From Sphingobacterium paucimobilis HER1398 (GTDB lineage Bacteria > Bacteroidota > Bacteroidia > Sphingobacteriales > Sphingobacteriaceae), in the NCBI RefSeq assembly GCF_000416985.1, contig NZ_ATDL01000004.1:186001-250000 (forward strand): DNA of 64,000 nucleotides, written 5' to 3'. Both the position numbers and the translations under genes were made by a program. Below the pieces are notes generated by a model. It had not been told where the DNA came from. It ran no database searches and saw nothing but the letters and a program-made list of their open reading frames with translations. Positions 45,212 through 56,659 of the stretch are shown here, one piece after another; the first letter of the stretch is position 1, and each line of letters starts with the position of its first letter.

Positions 45212-45655
45212 ATGGCAAAAGAAGTCAGTGCGTTAGTAAAATTACAAGTAAAGGGCGGTGCAGCAAATCCATCACCTCCAGTAGGACCTGCTTTAGGTGC
45301 TAAGGGTGTGAATATTATGGATTTCTGTAAACAGTTCAATGCTCGTACGCAAGACAAACCAGGACAAGTATTGCCCGTTGTAATTACTGTTTATGCTGAT
45401 AAATCCTTTGATTTTATCATTAAGACCCCTCCAGTTGCAGTTCAGTTGAAAGACGCTGCTAAATTGAAAACAGGGTCTGGCGAACCTAACCGTAAGAAAG
45501 TTGCTTCTATCACGTGGGAGCAGGTGGAAACGATCGCTAAAGATAAAATGCCAGATTTAAATGCATTTACTGTAGACGCGGCAATGAGAATGGTCGCTGG
45601 TACAGCGCGTAGTATGGGTATCACTGTTTCAGGTGACGCTCCTTGGAAAAATTAA
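45212..45655 (+). CDS. rplK: Large-subunit ribosomal protein uL11
   Basis: A 147-residue 50S stalk-base protein with the N-terminal [38 protein letters not shown] signature and the C-terminal rRNA-binding part ending [14 protein letters not shown]. It binds the GTPase-associated 23S rRNA. First gene of the rplKAJL-rpoBC operon. Confidence 0.97.
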   Translation: MAKEVSALVKLQVKGGAANPSPPVGPALGAKGVNIMDFCKQFNARTQDKPGQVLPVVITVYADKSFDFIIKTPPVAVQLKDAAKLKTGSGEPNRKKVASITWEQVETIAKDKMPDLNAFTVDAAMRMVAGTARSMGITVSGDAPWKN

Positions 45656-45677
45656 TTAACGAAATCAGTTTAAGAAA

Positions 45678-46376
45678 GTGGCTAGATTAACAAAAAATCA
45701 AAAAGCGGCACTATCCAAAATTGAAGCTGGTAAAGCGTACACTTTAGCAGATGCTGCGGCATTGGTTAAAGAGATTACTATGACTAAATTTGATGCTTCA
45801 GTGGATATCGACGTGCGTTTGGGCGTAGATCCACGTAAAGCGAATCAAATGGTTCGTGGTATTGCGACATTGCCTCACGGAACTGGAAAAACTGTTCGCG
45901 TTTTAGTATTGTGTACTCCGGATAAGGAGGAAGAAGCTAAGGCGGCAGGTGCAGATTACGTAGGCCTTGACGACTATATCAGTAAGATTGAAGGTGGTTG
46001 GACTGACGTTGACATCATTATTACTATGCCTTCGGTGATGGCTAAGGTAGGTAAATTGGGCCGTATTTTAGGTCCAAGGAACTTAATGCCAAACCCTAAG
46101 ACTGGTACAGTAACTACAGAAGTAGGTAAAGCTGTAACAGACGTAAAAGGTGGTAAAATTGATTTCAAGGTTGACAAGACAGGAATTATTCACACTTCAG
46201 TTGGAAAGGTGTCCTTCCCTGCAGAAAAGATTTACGAGAACGCATTAGAAGTATTGCAAGTTATCTCTAAATTGAAACCTTCTGCAGCTAAGGGAACATA
46301 CTTCAAGAGTATCCATATCTCATCTACGATGAGTCCAGGTATTCATGTTGAAACTAAATCAGTAGCAGGAATTTAA
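45678..46376 (+). CDS. rplA: Large-subunit ribosomal protein uL1
   Basis: A 232-residue 50S protein of the L1 stalk that in many bacteria also represses its own operon. It begins with GTG (45678-45680); the N-terminus [17 protein letters not shown] and core [50 protein letters not shown] are standard. No closer ATG gives the conserved N-terminus. It is 22 bases after rplK and 2 bases before rplJ. Confidence 0.97.
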   Translation: MARLTKNQKAALSKIEAGKAYTLADAAALVKEITMTKFDASVDIDVRLGVDPRKANQMVRGIATLPHGTGKTVRVLVLCTPDKEEEAKAAGADYVGLDDYISKIEGGWTDVDIIITMPSVMAKVGKLGRILGPRNLMPNPKTGTVTTEVGKAVTDVKGGKIDFKVDKTGIIHTSVGKVSFPAEKIYENALEVLQVISKLKPSAAKGTYFKSIHISSTMSPGIHVETKSVAGI

Positions 46377-46378
46377 TC

Positions 46379-46897
46379 ATGAGAAAAGAAGAAAAACAAG
46401 AAATTGTTCAAGCTTTGGCCGAACAGATTAAATCTTACGGTAATTTCTATATTACTGACACTGCTGATTTAACTGTTGAGAAAATCAATGGAATTCGTCG
46501 CAAATGTTTCGAGCAAGATATCGTCATTCAAGTTGCTAAGAACAGCTTGATTGAGAAGGCTTTGATCGAAGCTGGGATTAACTCTGATGAATTAAAGAGC
46601 GTGTTGAAAGGTGCGTCTACTTTATTGTTCTCTGAGACAGGTAATGCTCCCGCAAAATTGATTAAGCAATTACGTAAAGAAGGTGATAAGCCTGTTTTAA
46701 AAGCAGCTTACATCCAAGAAACAGCTTTCGTAGGCGATGATCAATTGAATGCACTAGTTAACCTTAAATCTAAGGAAGAATTGGTTGCAGACATTATTGC
46801 AGCATTACAATCACCTGCGAAGAATGTTATTTCTGCTCTTCAATCGGGAGGAAATACAGTTTCAGGTTTGTTGAAAGCTTTAGAAAACAGAGGCTAA
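46379..46897 (+). CDS. rplJ: Large-subunit ribosomal protein uL10
   Basis: A 172-residue stalk anchor that holds bL12 dimers. It has RKEEKQEIVQALAEQIKSYGNFYITDTADLTVEKINGIRRKCFEQDIVIQVAKNSLIEKAL and an Ala-rich C-terminal helix for bL12 binding. The two-base gap after rplA leaves no space for a separate L10 leader RNA, so control is likely exerted further upstream. Confidence 0.97.
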   Translation: MRKEEKQEIVQALAEQIKSYGNFYITDTADLTVEKINGIRRKCFEQDIVIQVAKNSLIEKALIEAGINSDELKSVLKGASTLLFSETGNAPAKLIKQLRKEGDKPVLKAAYIQETAFVGDDQLNALVNLKSKEELVADIIAALQSPAKNVISALQSGGNTVSGLLKALENRG

Positions 46898-46970
46898 CGA
46901 GCGTCTCTTAAAAACAGTTCGTGAACTATTAAAAATAATTATTTAAGAAAATTTTAAAAATCAAAATAAA

Positions 46971-47345
46971 ATGGCAGATTTAAAACAACTTGCTGAACAG
47001 TTAGTTAACTTAACGGTAAAAGAAGTTAAAGAATTAGCTGATATCTTAAAAGATGAGTACGGTATCGAGCCTGCTGCTGCTGCTGTTGCAGTTGCTGCTG
47101 CTCCTGCTGAAGGTGGCGCTGCTGCTGAAGAGAAAACATCATTTGACGTTATCTTGAAAGAAGCTGGTGGTCAGAAATTAGCAGTAGTTAAATTGGTTAA
47201 AGATTTAGCTGGCTTAGGCTTGAAAGAAGCTAAAGATTTAGTTGACGGTGCTCCTAAAGAATTGAAAGCTGGTGTTTCTAAAGACGAAGCAGAAGCTTTG
47301 AAAAAACAATTAGAAGAAGCTGGTGCTGTTGTTGAGATTAAATAA
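46971..47345 (+). CDS. rplL: Large-subunit ribosomal protein bL12 (L7/L12)
   Basis: A 124-residue stalk protein. N-terminal dimer helices ([31 protein letters not shown]), an Ala-rich hinge (about 36-54) and the C-terminal factor-binding domain [43 protein letters not shown] are complete. A hairpin follows immediately and may set the ratio of ribosomal protein to RNA polymerase mRNA. Confidence 0.97.
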   Translation: MADLKQLAEQLVNLTVKEVKELADILKDEYGIEPAAAAVAVAAAPAEGGAAAEEKTSFDVILKEAGGQKLAVVKLVKDLAGLGLKEAKDLVDGAPKELKAGVSKDEAEALKKQLEEAGAVVEIK

Positions 47346-47369
47346 TTTCGCATAACGCCCAAAAGAGAT

Positions 47370-47398
47370 TAGACTCTGATAGTTTCTATCAGAGTCTA
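47370..47398 (+). terminator. Attenuator-like hairpin between rplL and rpoB
   Basis: A perfect 13-bp stem TAGACTCTGATAG / CTATCAGAGTCTA with a TTT loop, followed by only a weak T-rich stretch. It lies between rplL and rpoB, where partial terminators or RNase III sites reduce rpoBC expression in other bacteria. Confidence 0.75.
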
Positions 47399-47508
47399 TT
47401 CCTGTTTTAAAGTATTGAAGCGAATCATACGTGTACTGGCGGATGATTTTCAAAGTGACAAATAACAGTACAATTAAGCTCAGTTTTTTAAACTAAAATC
47501 TTATTCCC

Positions 47509-50500
47509 TTGGCAAACAATAATATTCAAAAGGAAAGAGTGAACTTTGCTACAAGTAAGAAGGTAATTGATTATCCGGATTTCTTGGACGTGCAATTGGA
47601 GTCTTTCAGGGAGTTTTTTCAATTGGAAACTACTTCTGATAATCGCCATCAGGAAGGGTTGTACAAGGTTTTCGCGGAAAACTTCCCTATTTCTGATTCA
47701 AGAAACATTTTCGTGCTGGAGTTTTTGGATTATTTCATTGATCCTCCTCGTTACGATATTCAAGAATGTATCGAGCGTGGTCTGACGTATAGCGTACCTT
47801 TAAAGGCAAAGTTAAAGTTATCTTGTAATGATGAAGAGCACGAAGATTTCGAAACTATAGTACAAGATGTATACTTAGGTACAATTCCGTACATGACACC
47901 AAAGGGAACGTTTGTTATCAATGGTGCAGAACGTGTTATCGTATCTCAGTTACACCGCTCTCCTGGCGTATTCTTTGGTCAGAGTAGACACACAAATGGT
48001 ACTAAACTTTATTCTGCAAGGGTAATCCCTTTTAAAGGGTCTTGGATTGAATTCGCAACTGACGTAAATAATGTCATGTATGCGTATATCGATCGTAAGA
48101 AAAAATTCCCAGTTACTACCTTATTACGTGCTATCGGTTACGATTCAGATAAAGATATCTTAGAGTTGTTTGACCTAGCTGATGAAGTGAAAGTTAGTAA
48201 ATCGGGGTTGAAGAAATACGTTGGCCGTCGTTTAGCGGCAAGGGTATTGAACAAATGGACTGAAGATTTCGTAGACGAGGATACAGGTGAAGTCGTATCT
48301 ATCGATCGTAACGAGATTATTCTTGAACGTGAAACTGTTTTGGAAGAAGATCACATTGACTTGATCATCGACGCTGGTGTAAAATCCATTATATTGGCGA
48401 AGGAAGATGAAGCTAACAATGCGGACTATTCTATTATATATAATACCTTACAGAAAGATACGTCTAACTCCGAGAAAGAAGCGGTTGAACACATCTATCG
48501 TCAATTGCGTAACGCTGAACCACCTGATGAGGAAACTGCTCGTGGTATCATCGACCGTCTATTCTTCTCAGACAAACGTTACGACTTAGGAGACGTAGGT
48601 CGTTACCGTATCAATCGTAAGTTACAATTAGGTAAAGATGCTGATACGAAAGTATTGACACGTGAAGATATTATTGCTATCGTTAAATACTTGATCAACT
48701 TGATCAACTCTAAAGCGGAAGTGGATGATATCGACCACTTGTCAAACCGTCGTGTACGTACTGTAGGTGAGCAGTTATATGCTCAATTCGGAGTCGGTCT
48801 AGCTCGTATGGCTCGTACTATTCGGGAGCGTATGAATATTCGCGATAACGAAGTGTTCACACCTACAGACTTGATCAATGCACGCACATTGTCATCGGTT
48901 ATCAATTCGTTCTTCGGAACGAATCAGTTGTCTCAGTTTATGGACCAAACGAATCCATTAGCAGAGATTACGCACAAACGTCGTCTATCAGCGTTAGGTC
49001 CTGGTGGTCTTTCTCGTGAGCGTGCCGGATTCGAGGTTCGTGACGTTCACTACACACACTATGGTCGTCTTTGTACTATCGAAACTCCAGAGGGACCAAA
49101 CATTGGTTTGATTTCTTCTTTGGCGGTTCACGCGAAAATCAATAACCTTGGTTTTATCGAGACACCGTATCGTAAGGTGAAGGATGGTCGTGTAGTAGTA
49201 GAAGAACCTGTTATCTATTTATCTGCTGAGGACGAGGATGAAAAGACAATCGCGCAAGCGAATGCTATATATGACGATAAAGGTAATTTCGAAGATCCAA
49301 AAGTAAAAGCTAGATACGAGGGTGACTTCCCGGTTATCGAGCCTGAGAAATTGGATTTGATGGACGTTGCGCCAAACCAAATTACTTCTATTGCGGCTTC
49401 TCTTATTCCATTCTTGGAGCATGATGATGCCAACCGTGCATTGATGGGATCCAACATGCAGCGTCAAGCTGTTCCGTTGTTACGCCCACAAGCACCTATC
49501 GTAGGTACTGGTCTTGAGGGACGTGTAGCATCCGATTCTCGTACATTGATCAATGCTGAAGGCACAGGCGTGGTGGAGTATGTCGATGCAGAAGAGATTA
49601 AGATTCGCTATGATCGTACAGATGATGACCGTTTGGTATCGTTTGATGATGATGTCAAAACATATCGCTTGATTAAATTCAAGAAAACCAACCAGAATAC
49701 GTGTATCAACTTGAAGCCTATCGTTAAGAGAGGTCAAAAAGTCGTTAAAGGACAGGTATTGTGTGAAGGTTATGCAACAGAAGATGGTGAATTGGCATTA
49801 GGCCGTAACTTGAAAGTCGCATTCATGCCTTGGCAAGGATACAACTTTGAGGATGCGATCGTGATCTCGGAGCGTGTAGTGTCTCAAGATATCTTTACTT
49901 CCCTTCATATCGAAGAGTTTGAATTAGAGGTTCGTGATACCAAACGTGGTGAAGAGGAGTTAACTGCTGATATTCCAAACGTTTCTGAAGAGGCTACTAA
50001 GGACTTGGATGAAAACGGTATTATCCGCGTAGGTGCTGAGGTAGGAGAAGGCGATATCTTGATCGGTAAGATTACACCTAAAGGAGAATCTGATCCTTCA
50101 CCAGAAGAGAAGTTATTGCGTGCTATTTTTGGTGACAAAGCTGGAGACGTGAAAGATGCTTCTTTGAAAACTCCTCCTTCGATAAAAGGGGTCGTGATCG
50201 ATACAAAATTATTCTCCCGTGCTAAGAAAATGTCAAAAGAAGTCGAGAAAAAGGCTTTGGAGAAATTGGAAGTTACGCATGAGAAGAACTTAAGAGTATT
50301 AAAAGATCGTTTGGTCGATAAGTTATTTACGATTGTAAATGGCAAAACCAGCCAAGGTATCTATAATGTGTATAAAGAGCTGTTGTTAGCTAAAGGTGCT
50401 AAATTCACTCAGAAGATCTTAATGGACTTAGACTATGCAAACGTTAACCCGTTTGGATGGACTACAGACGAAGACAAAAATGAGATGATTAAAATGTCAC

Positions 50501-51318
50501 TTCATAACTACAACATCAAACTAAATGAGGAGCTAGGTGCTTTCAAACGTGATAAATTTGCAGTTTCTGTAGGGGATGAGCTTTCTTCTGGTATCGTTCA
50601 GATGGCTAAAGTTTATGTCGCTAAGAAACGTAAGTTGAAAGTGGGTGATAAGATGGCTGGTCGTCACGGTAACAAAGGTATCGTAGCACGTATTGTACGT
50701 GACGAGGATATGCCTTTCTTAGAAGATGGAACGCCAGTAGATATCGTGTTGAACCCGCTGGGTGTACCTTCACGGATGAACTTAGGTCAGATTTATGAAA
50801 CAGTCTTAGGATGGGCCGGTCAAAAATTAGGCGTTAAGTTTGCTACTCCAATCTTCGATGGTGCAGAAATGGATCAGGTAGAAGAATGGGTAGATAAGGC
50901 AGGTTTACCAAGATCAGGTCGTACGTACTTGTACAACGGTCTTACAGGTGATCGTTTTGATCAACCGACTACTGTTGGGGTTATCTATATGTTGAAATTA
51001 GGACACATGGTAGATGATAAGATGCACGCACGTTCGATCGGACCATACTCGTTGATTACACAACAGCCATTAGGTGGTAAAGCACAGTTCGGTGGTCAGC
51101 GTTTTGGTGAGATGGAGGTTTGGGCATTAGAGGCATTCGGTGCATCTAATATCTTACAAGAGATCTTGACTGTGAAATCGGATGACGTTGTAGGTCGTGC
51201 TAAGACATACGAAGCCATTGTTAAAGGTAATAACTTACCTACTCCATCTGTTCCTGAATCGTTCAATGTATTGGTACATGAGCTTCGCGGTTTAGGTCTA
51301 GATATCACATTAGATTAA
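47509..51318 (+). CDS. rpoB: RNA polymerase beta subunit
   Basis: Catalytic beta subunit, 1269 residues. The start is TTG at 47509-47511: the conserved [21 protein letters not shown] opening follows, and an in-frame stop (47494-47496) rules out any upstream ATG. Rifampicin-region motifs are present: [45 protein letters not shown], with FMDQ and LSALGPGG regions. Active-site regions include [19 protein letters not shown] and [16 protein letters not shown], and the C-terminus is [19 protein letters not shown]. It shares the operon with rpoC, 72 bases downstream. Confidence 0.97.
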   Translation: MANNNIQKERVNFATSKKVIDYPDFLDVQLESFREFFQLETTSDNRHQEGLYKVFAENFPISDSRNIFVLEFLDYFIDPPRYDIQECIERGLTYSVPLKAKLKLSCNDEEHEDFETIVQDVYLGTIPYMTPKGTFVINGAERVIVSQLHRSPGVFFGQSRHTNGTKLYSARVIPFKGSWIEFATDVNNVMYAYIDRKKKFPVTTLLRAIGYDSDKDILELFDLADEVKVSKSGLKKYVGRRLAARVLNKWTEDFVDEDTGEVVSIDRNEIILERETVLEEDHIDLIIDAGVKSIILAKEDEANNADYSIIYNTLQKDTSNSEKEAVEHIYRQLRNAEPPDEETARGIIDRLFFSDKRYDLGDVGRYRINRKLQLGKDADTKVLTREDIIAIVKYLINLINSKAEVDDIDHLSNRRVRTVGEQLYAQFGVGLARMARTIRERMNIRDNEVFTPTDLINARTLSSVINSFFGTNQLSQFMDQTNPLAEITHKRRLSALGPGGLSRERAGFEVRDVHYTHYGRLCTIETPEGPNIGLISSLAVHAKINNLGFIETPYRKVKDGRVVVEEPVIYLSAEDEDEKTIAQANAIYDDKGNFEDPKVKARYEGDFPVIEPEKLDLMDVAPNQITSIAASLIPFLEHDDANRALMGSNMQRQAVPLLRPQAPIVGTGLEGRVASDSRTLINAEGTGVVEYVDAEEIKIRYDRTDDDRLVSFDDDVKTYRLIKFKKTNQNTCINLKPIVKRGQKVVKGQVLCEGYATEDGELALGRNLKVAFMPWQGYNFEDAIVISERVVSQDIFTSLHIEEFELEVRDTKRGEEELTADIPNVSEEATKDLDENGIIRVGAEVGEGDILIGKITPKGESDPSPEEKLLRAIFGDKAGDVKDASLKTPPSIKGVVIDTKLFSRAKKMSKEVEKKALEKLEVTHEKNLRVLKDRLVDKLFTIVNGKTSQGIYNVYKELLLAKGAKFTQKILMDLDYANVNPFGWTTDEDKNEMIKMSLHNYNIKLNEELGAFKRDKFAVSVGDELSSGIVQMAKVYVAKKRKLKVGDKMAGRHGNKGIVARIVRDEDMPFLEDGTPVDIVLNPLGVPSRMNLGQIYETVLGWAGQKLGVKFATPIFDGAEMDQVEEWVDKAGLPRSGRTYLYNGLTGDRFDQPTTVGVIYMLKLGHMVDDKMHARSIGPYSLITQQPLGGKAQFGGQRFGEMEVWALEAFGASNILQEILTVKSDDVVGRAKTYEAIVKGNNLPTPSVPESFNVLVHELRGLGLDITLD

Positions 51319-51390
51319 TCAAGCAAAGAAATGAGCTTAGGAGGCGTAAGCCTCTTAAGCTTTTACATACATCTTTAAGTTATACAACGT

Positions 51391-54300
51391 ATGTCTTACA
51401 AAAAAGATAATAAAATTAAAAGTAACTTTACCTCCATTACCATTAGTTTGGCTTCTCCGGAAACTATCCTAGAGCGTTCAAGTGGAGAGGTTACTAAGCC
51501 CGAAACGATCAACTACCGTACTTACAAACCAGAGCGTGATGGTTTATTCTGTGAACGTATTTTCGGTCCTGTAAAGGACTACGAATGTCACTGTGGTAAA
51601 TATAAACGTATTCGTTATAAAGGTATCGTATGTGACCGTTGTGGTGTTGAAGTTACCGAGAAAAAAGTACGTCGTGAGCGTATGGGACACATCAACTTGG
51701 TGGTTCCTGTAGCACACATCTGGTACTTCCGTTCACTTCCGAACAAAATAGGTTATTTATTAGGTCTTCCAACGAAGAAGTTGGATATGATCATTTACTA
51801 CGAGCGTTATGCCGTTATCCAACCAGGTATCAAGGAGGATGATGGTATCTCGTACATGGATTTCCTAACAGAAGAAGAATATTTGGATATTTTGGATACC
51901 CTTCCAAAAGAAAACCAATATTTGGATGACAATGATCCTCAGAAATTCATCGCTAAGATGGGGGCAGATGCTTTGGAAGAATTATTAAAGCGTCTTGACC
52001 TGGATCAATTGTCGTACGACTTACGTCACCAAGCAGCTAATGAAACTTCACAACAACGTAAAAACGAGGCGTTAAAGCGTCTTCATGTTGTAGAAGCTTT
52101 CCGTGGTGCTAATACACGTATCGAGAATAGACCAGAGTGGATGATCGTTAAGATCGTTCCTATCATCCCACCTGAGCTACGTCCTTTAGTACCTCTAGAT
52201 GGTGGTCGTTTTGCGACTTCGGATCTAAACGACTTATACCGTCGTGTTATTATCCGTAACAACCGTCTTAAGCGCTTGATCGAAATTAAAGCTCCTGAAG
52301 TAATCTTACGTAACGAAAAACGTATGCTTCAAGAGGCTGTCGACTCGTTGTTTGACAACTCACGTAAGGTAAATGCAGTGAAAACTGAAGGTAACCGTGC
52401 GTTGAAATCATTATCTGATATTTTGAAAGGTAAACAAGGTCGTTTCCGTCAGAACTTATTGGGTAAGCGTGTCGATTATTCTGCTCGTTCAGTAATTGTT
52501 GTAGGACCTCATTTGAAATTACACGAATGTGGTATTCCTAAAGATATGGCTGCTGAGCTTTACAAACCATTCATCATTCGTAAGATGATCGAAAGAGGTA
52601 TTGTAAAGACGGTAAAATCAGCTAAGAAAATTGTGGATCGCAAAGATCCGGTAGTATGGGATATCCTTGAAAATGTTTTGAAAGGACACCCTGTATTATT
52701 AAACCGTGCTCCAACGCTTCACCGTTTGGGTATTCAGGCTTTCCAACCTACTTTAGTAGAGGGTAAAGCTATCCAATTACACCCATTAGTGTGTACAGCA
52801 TTTAACGCGGATTTTGATGGTGACCAGATGGCAGTTCACTTACCTCTAGGTAATGCTGCAATTTTGGAAGCCCAAATCCTAATGTTGGCAGCTCATAACA
52901 TCTTGAACCCTGCCAATGGCTCACCGGTTACTGTACCATCTCAAGATATGGTATTGGGTCTTTACTATATTACTAAAGGCCGCAGAACAGATGATTCTCG
53001 TAAGATGAGAGGTGAAGGTAGTATTTTCTATTCTCCGGAAGAAGTAATCATAGCTTTGAACGAGGATCAGGTGGATCTTCACGCATGGATCAAAGTGAGA
53101 ACTGAAGTTCTTACGAAGTCTGGTCAGATGGAGCAACAAATCATCGAGACAACTGTCGGAAGAGTAATTTTCAATCAGATTGTTCCAGAAGAAGTTGGTT
53201 ATATCAATGAAATCTTAACAAAGAAATCATTGCGTAACGTAATCGGTGAGATTGTTAAGTCTACAGGTATGGCACGTGCTGCTAAGTTCTTGGATGATAT
53301 GAAGGAACTTGGTTTTGCAACGGCATTTAAAGGTGGTTTATCTTTCAACTTGCAAGATTTAAATATTCCTGCTGCTAAAGCGGAATTGATCACGCAAGCT
53401 ACCAATGAGGTAGATGAGGTGATGAACAACTATAACATGGGTTTCATTACAAACAACGAGCGTTACAACCAGATTATCGATATTTGGACGCGTATCAACA
53501 ACAGGTTGACTGCGCACGTAATGGATATCTTGTCTAATGACAACCAAGGATTCAACTCTGTATATATGATGTTGGATTCTGGAGCCCGTGGTTCGAAAGA
53601 GCAGATCCGTCAGCTATGCGGTATGCGTGGTTTGATGGCTAAGCCTCAGAAATCAGGTAATTCAGGTGGTGAGATTATCGAAAACCCGATTTTGTCAAAC
53701 TTTAAAGAAGGTTTGTCAGTATTGGAGTACTTTATTTCTACTCACGGTGCGCGTAAAGGTCTTGCGGATACGGCCCTTAAAACAGCCGATGCGGGTTACT
53801 TGACTCGTCGTCTACATGACGTTGCACAGGATATGATTGTTGTTGATTTCGATTGTGGTGGATTACGTGGTCTTTATACAACAGCATTGAAAGATAATGA
53901 TGATATTATCGAACCATTGTATGACCGTATTTTGGGACGTACACCGCTTCATGATGTTTACCATCCTGAAACCGATGAACTTATCGTAGCTGCTAATGAT
54001 GATATCACAGAAGAAGTTGCTGCTGCAATTGACGAAGCAGGTATTGAAGGTTTGGAAATTCGCTCAGTATTGACTTGTGAGGCTAAACGTGGTGTGTGTG
54101 CTTGTTGTTACGGACGTAACTTAGCGTCAGGTAAGCGTGTTCAAATGGGTGAAGCTGTCGGTGTAATCGCAGCACAGTCTATTGGTGAGCCAGGTACACA
54201 GTTGACACTTCGTACATTCCACGTGGGTGGTACTGCATCGAATATTGCCAACGAATCTACTGTTGTCGCGAAGTATGAAGGTACTGTAGAGTTTGAGAAC

Positions 54301-55668
54301 GTTCGTACGGTTGAGAAAGAAGGTGAGGAAGGACCTTACCAAGTGGTTCTTGGTCGTTCAGGCGAGATCAAATTGGTAAATGCAGACCGAAAAGTTCTTT
54401 ATCAACAGATCATTCCTTATGGTTCTAATCTTTATGTTAAGGAGGGTGATAAGGTTGAGAAAGGTACTAAGCTTGTTGATTGGGATCCATATAATGCGGT
54501 GATTATTTCGGAATTTGCAGGTAAGGTTGAATTCGATGCAATTATTGAAGGTGTAACTTTCCGTGAAGAATCTGATGAGCAAACTGGTCACAAAGAGAAG
54601 GTAATTATTGAAACACGTGATAAAACTAAAAACCCAACTATCAAGGTTCTTGATAACAAAGGGGAAATTATCCGTTCCTACAATATTCCAGTAGGGGCGC
54701 ACGTTTCAGTTTCTGACGGACAAAAAGTTAAAGAAGGTGCTGTATTGGTTAAGATCCCTCGTTCGACAGGTAAAACTCGAGATATTACAGGTGGTTTACC
54801 TCGTGTTACAGAGTTGTTTGAGGCTCGTAACCCTTCAAATCCAGCAGTAGTTACAGAGATTGATGGAGTTGTTTCGTTAGGTGGTGTTAAACGTGGTAAT
54901 CGCGAGGTATCTATTGAATCACGTGATGGTCAAGTGAAGAAGTACTTGGTACCTCTTTCCAAACATATCTTGGTTCAGGATAATGACTTTATCAAAGCAG
55001 GTATGCCATTGTCTGATGGACAGATTTCTCCAGGTGATATTTTGTCAATCAAAGGCCCTGCAGCTGTACAAGAATATATCGTAAATGGTATTCAAGAGGT
55101 TTACCGTCTACAAGGTGTGAAGATTAATGATAAGCATTTTGAGACAATTGTACACCAAATGATGCAGAAGGTGAATATTGAAGATCCAGGAGATACACGT
55201 TTCTTAGAAAAAGAAGCTGTAAATAAATGGGACTTCATGGAGGAGAACGATTCATTGTACGATAAGAAGGTTGTTGTTGATGCCGGGGACTCTAACGAGT
55301 TGCGTCCAGGACAGATTGTTACGTTACGTAGACTTCGCGAAGAGAATTCACTCTTGAAGCGTCAAGATATGAAGCTAGTAGAAGTTCGTGATGCTATTCC
55401 AGCGACATCTAGTCCATTGCTTCAAGGTATTACTAGAGCTTCGTTGGGTACTAAATCATTCATTTCAGCAGCGTCCTTCCAGGAAACTACGAAAGTATTG
55501 AATGAAGCAGCTATCGCAGGAAAACGTGACCATTTATTAGGATTGAAAGAGAACGTAATTGTAGGACACTTAATTCCTTCAGGTACAGGTCTTCGTCAAT
55601 ACGGTAATATCATCGTTGGATCGCGTGAAGAATATGATCAGTTATTAGCTTCTAAAGAAGAGGATTAA
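51391..55668 (+). CDS. rpoC: RNA polymerase beta' subunit
   Basis: Beta' subunit, 1425 residues. The N-terminal zinc ribbon has Cys66, Cys68, Cys81 and Cys84 (ECHCGKY and CDRCGVEV); the catalytic metal-binding loop is NADFDGDQM with Asp474, Asp476 and Asp478; the second zinc site is [17 protein letters not shown] near residue 900. The bridge helix/trigger loop region is [20 protein letters not shown] long sandwich-barrel insertion (about residues 940-1240) is consistent with Bacteroidota. It is the last gene of the operon. Confidence 0.97.
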   Translation: MSYKKDNKIKSNFTSITISLASPETILERSSGEVTKPETINYRTYKPERDGLFCERIFGPVKDYECHCGKYKRIRYKGIVCDRCGVEVTEKKVRRERMGHINLVVPVAHIWYFRSLPNKIGYLLGLPTKKLDMIIYYERYAVIQPGIKEDDGISYMDFLTEEEYLDILDTLPKENQYLDDNDPQKFIAKMGADALEELLKRLDLDQLSYDLRHQAANETSQQRKNEALKRLHVVEAFRGANTRIENRPEWMIVKIVPIIPPELRPLVPLDGGRFATSDLNDLYRRVIIRNNRLKRLIEIKAPEVILRNEKRMLQEAVDSLFDNSRKVNAVKTEGNRALKSLSDILKGKQGRFRQNLLGKRVDYSARSVIVVGPHLKLHECGIPKDMAAELYKPFIIRKMIERGIVKTVKSAKKIVDRKDPVVWDILENVLKGHPVLLNRAPTLHRLGIQAFQPTLVEGKAIQLHPLVCTAFNADFDGDQMAVHLPLGNAAILEAQILMLAAHNILNPANGSPVTVPSQDMVLGLYYITKGRRTDDSRKMRGEGSIFYSPEEVIIALNEDQVDLHAWIKVRTEVLTKSGQMEQQIIETTVGRVIFNQIVPEEVGYINEILTKKSLRNVIGEIVKSTGMARAAKFLDDMKELGFATAFKGGLSFNLQDLNIPAAKAELITQATNEVDEVMNNYNMGFITNNERYNQIIDIWTRINNRLTAHVMDILSNDNQGFNSVYMMLDSGARGSKEQIRQLCGMRGLMAKPQKSGNSGGEIIENPILSNFKEGLSVLEYFISTHGARKGLADTALKTADAGYLTRRLHDVAQDMIVVDFDCGGLRGLYTTALKDNDDIIEPLYDRILGRTPLHDVYHPETDELIVAANDDITEEVAAAIDEAGIEGLEIRSVLTCEAKRGVCACCYGRNLASGKRVQMGEAVGVIAAQSIGEPGTQLTLRTFHVGGTASNIANESTVVAKYEGTVEFENVRTVEKEGEEGPYQVVLGRSGEIKLVNADRKVLYQQIIPYGSNLYVKEGDKVEKGTKLVDWDPYNAVIISEFAGKVEFDAIIEGVTFREESDEQTGHKEKVIIETRDKTKNPTIKVLDNKGEIIRSYNIPVGAHVSVSDGQKVKEGAVLVKIPRSTGKTRDITGGLPRVTELFEARNPSNPAVVTEIDGVVSLGGVKRGNREVSIESRDGQVKKYLVPLSKHILVQDNDFIKAGMPLSDGQISPGDILSIKGPAAVQEYIVNGIQEVYRLQGVKINDKHFETIVHQMMQKVNIEDPGDTRFLEKEAVNKWDFMEENDSLYDKKVVVDAGDSNELRPGQIVTLRRLREENSLLKRQDMKLVEVRDAIPATSSPLLQGITRASLGTKSFISAASFQETTKVLNEAAIAGKRDHLLGLKENVIVGHLIPSGTGLRQYGNIIVGSREEYDQLLASKEED

Positions 55669-55691
55669 TCGCTTCAGAAGTATGCTATAGG

Positions 55692-55724
55692 AAAAGGGGT
55701 GTCCATTTGGACACCCCTTTTTTT
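55692..55724 (+). terminator. Terminator of the rpoBC operon
   Basis: A perfect 13-bp stem AAAAGGGGTGTCC / GGACACCCCTTTT with a 4-base loop and a T7 run, 24 bases past the rpoC stop. It lies six bases before the palindrome that opens the next transcription unit. Confidence 0.95.
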
Positions 55725-55729
55725 GTAGC

Positions 55730-55763
55730 GACATATATACGAAAACGTTTTCGTATATATGTC
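55730..55763. promoter_or_regulatory. Perfect 34-bp palindrome, probable LacI-type operator
   Basis: The two 17-base arms are GACATATATACGAAAAC and its exact complement, centred on CG; the inner ACGAAAACGTTTTCGT resembles LacI/CcpA-family operators. It lies 62 bases before the uxuB-type start, and the LacI-type regulator gene is the third gene of the block. A -7-like TAAGTTTG follows at 55798-55805, so repressor binding would block promoter access. Confidence 0.8.
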
Positions 55764-55824
55764 CGTTAAAATACGCTTATTTATTGATTAACTTAGTTAA
55801 GTTTGTATCAAATAGAATTAAGAT

Positions 55825-56646
55825 ATGAGCATTTTAGAACGTTTTTCTTTATCGAATAGAGTGGTGGTTGTGACAGGGGGGACGGGGATCTTAGGTAAGA
55901 ACTTTGTGAAAGCTATTGCAGAAGCTGGTGCGAAAGTTTGTATTATAGGCAGAGATTTAGCTAAGGCACAAGAGCGCGTTAAGTTAGTAGAAGAACTGGG
56001 CTCTGAAGGTTTGGCGATAGCAGGAGACGTGTTAGATGAACAGTCTATGTTGGTAGCCTGTCAGCATATCGTTGACAAATGGGGCACAATTGATGCTTTG
56101 GTTAATGCCGCAGGTGGGAATATATCGGGTGCTACTATAGGTCCGGATCAGGATCTATTTGCTTCTAATATACAGGATACAATAAAAGCGATTGAATTAA
56201 ATCTGTTCGGTACGATCATACCTACGCATATTTTTGGAAAGATTATCGCAGAGAAAGGTAAGGGGGTGATTATCAATATCGGCTCTTTGTCTTCTAGTCA
56301 GGCTATAACAAGGGTATTAGGGTATACAGTTGCAAAGAACGGTATTGTGGGCTATACCAAGTGGATGGCTACTGAGTTGGCTTTGCGCTATGGAGATAAG
56401 GTGCGTGTCAATGCTATAGCTCCTGGTGTATTTTTAACTGAGCAAAATAGGGCATTGTTGACCAATCCAGATGGAACATTTACCGAACGCGCACAACGTT
56501 TTGTTAATGGTACTCCCTATTCCCGTCTAGGTGATCCCAGTGAATTAGAGGGTACTCTTATTTATTTGTTGAGTGACGCATCCGCTTTTGTTTCTGGAGA
56601 GACCGTGTACGTAGACGGTGGATTTAATGCGTGGACAGGCGTATAA
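55825..56646 (+). CDS. uxuB: SDR-type fructuronate reductase (mannonate oxidoreductase)
   Basis: A 273-residue short-chain dehydrogenase that probably converts D-fructuronate to D-mannonate. Cofactor motif TGGTGILGKNFVKA (about 18-31), VNAAGGN near 94, catalytic serine in NIGSLSSSQA and YxxxK in YTVAKNG. It belongs to the SDR group used as UxuB in Bacillus-like and Bacteroidota hexuronate operons, unrelated to the long-chain enzyme of E. coli. The adjacent uxuA supplies the functional assignment; sequence alone would leave the substrate open. Confidence 0.85.
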   Translation: MSILERFSLSNRVVVVTGGTGILGKNFVKAIAEAGAKVCIIGRDLAKAQERVKLVEELGSEGLAIAGDVLDEQSMLVACQHIVDKWGTIDALVNAAGGNISGATIGPDQDLFASNIQDTIKAIELNLFGTIIPTHIFGKIIAEKGKGVIINIGSLSSSQAITRVLGYTVAKNGIVGYTKWMATELALRYGDKVRVNAIAPGVFLTEQNRALLTNPDGTFTERAQRFVNGTPYSRLGDPSELEGTLIYLLSDASAFVSGETVYVDGGFNAWTGV

Positions 56647-56659
56647 TTAAAAAGAAAAA

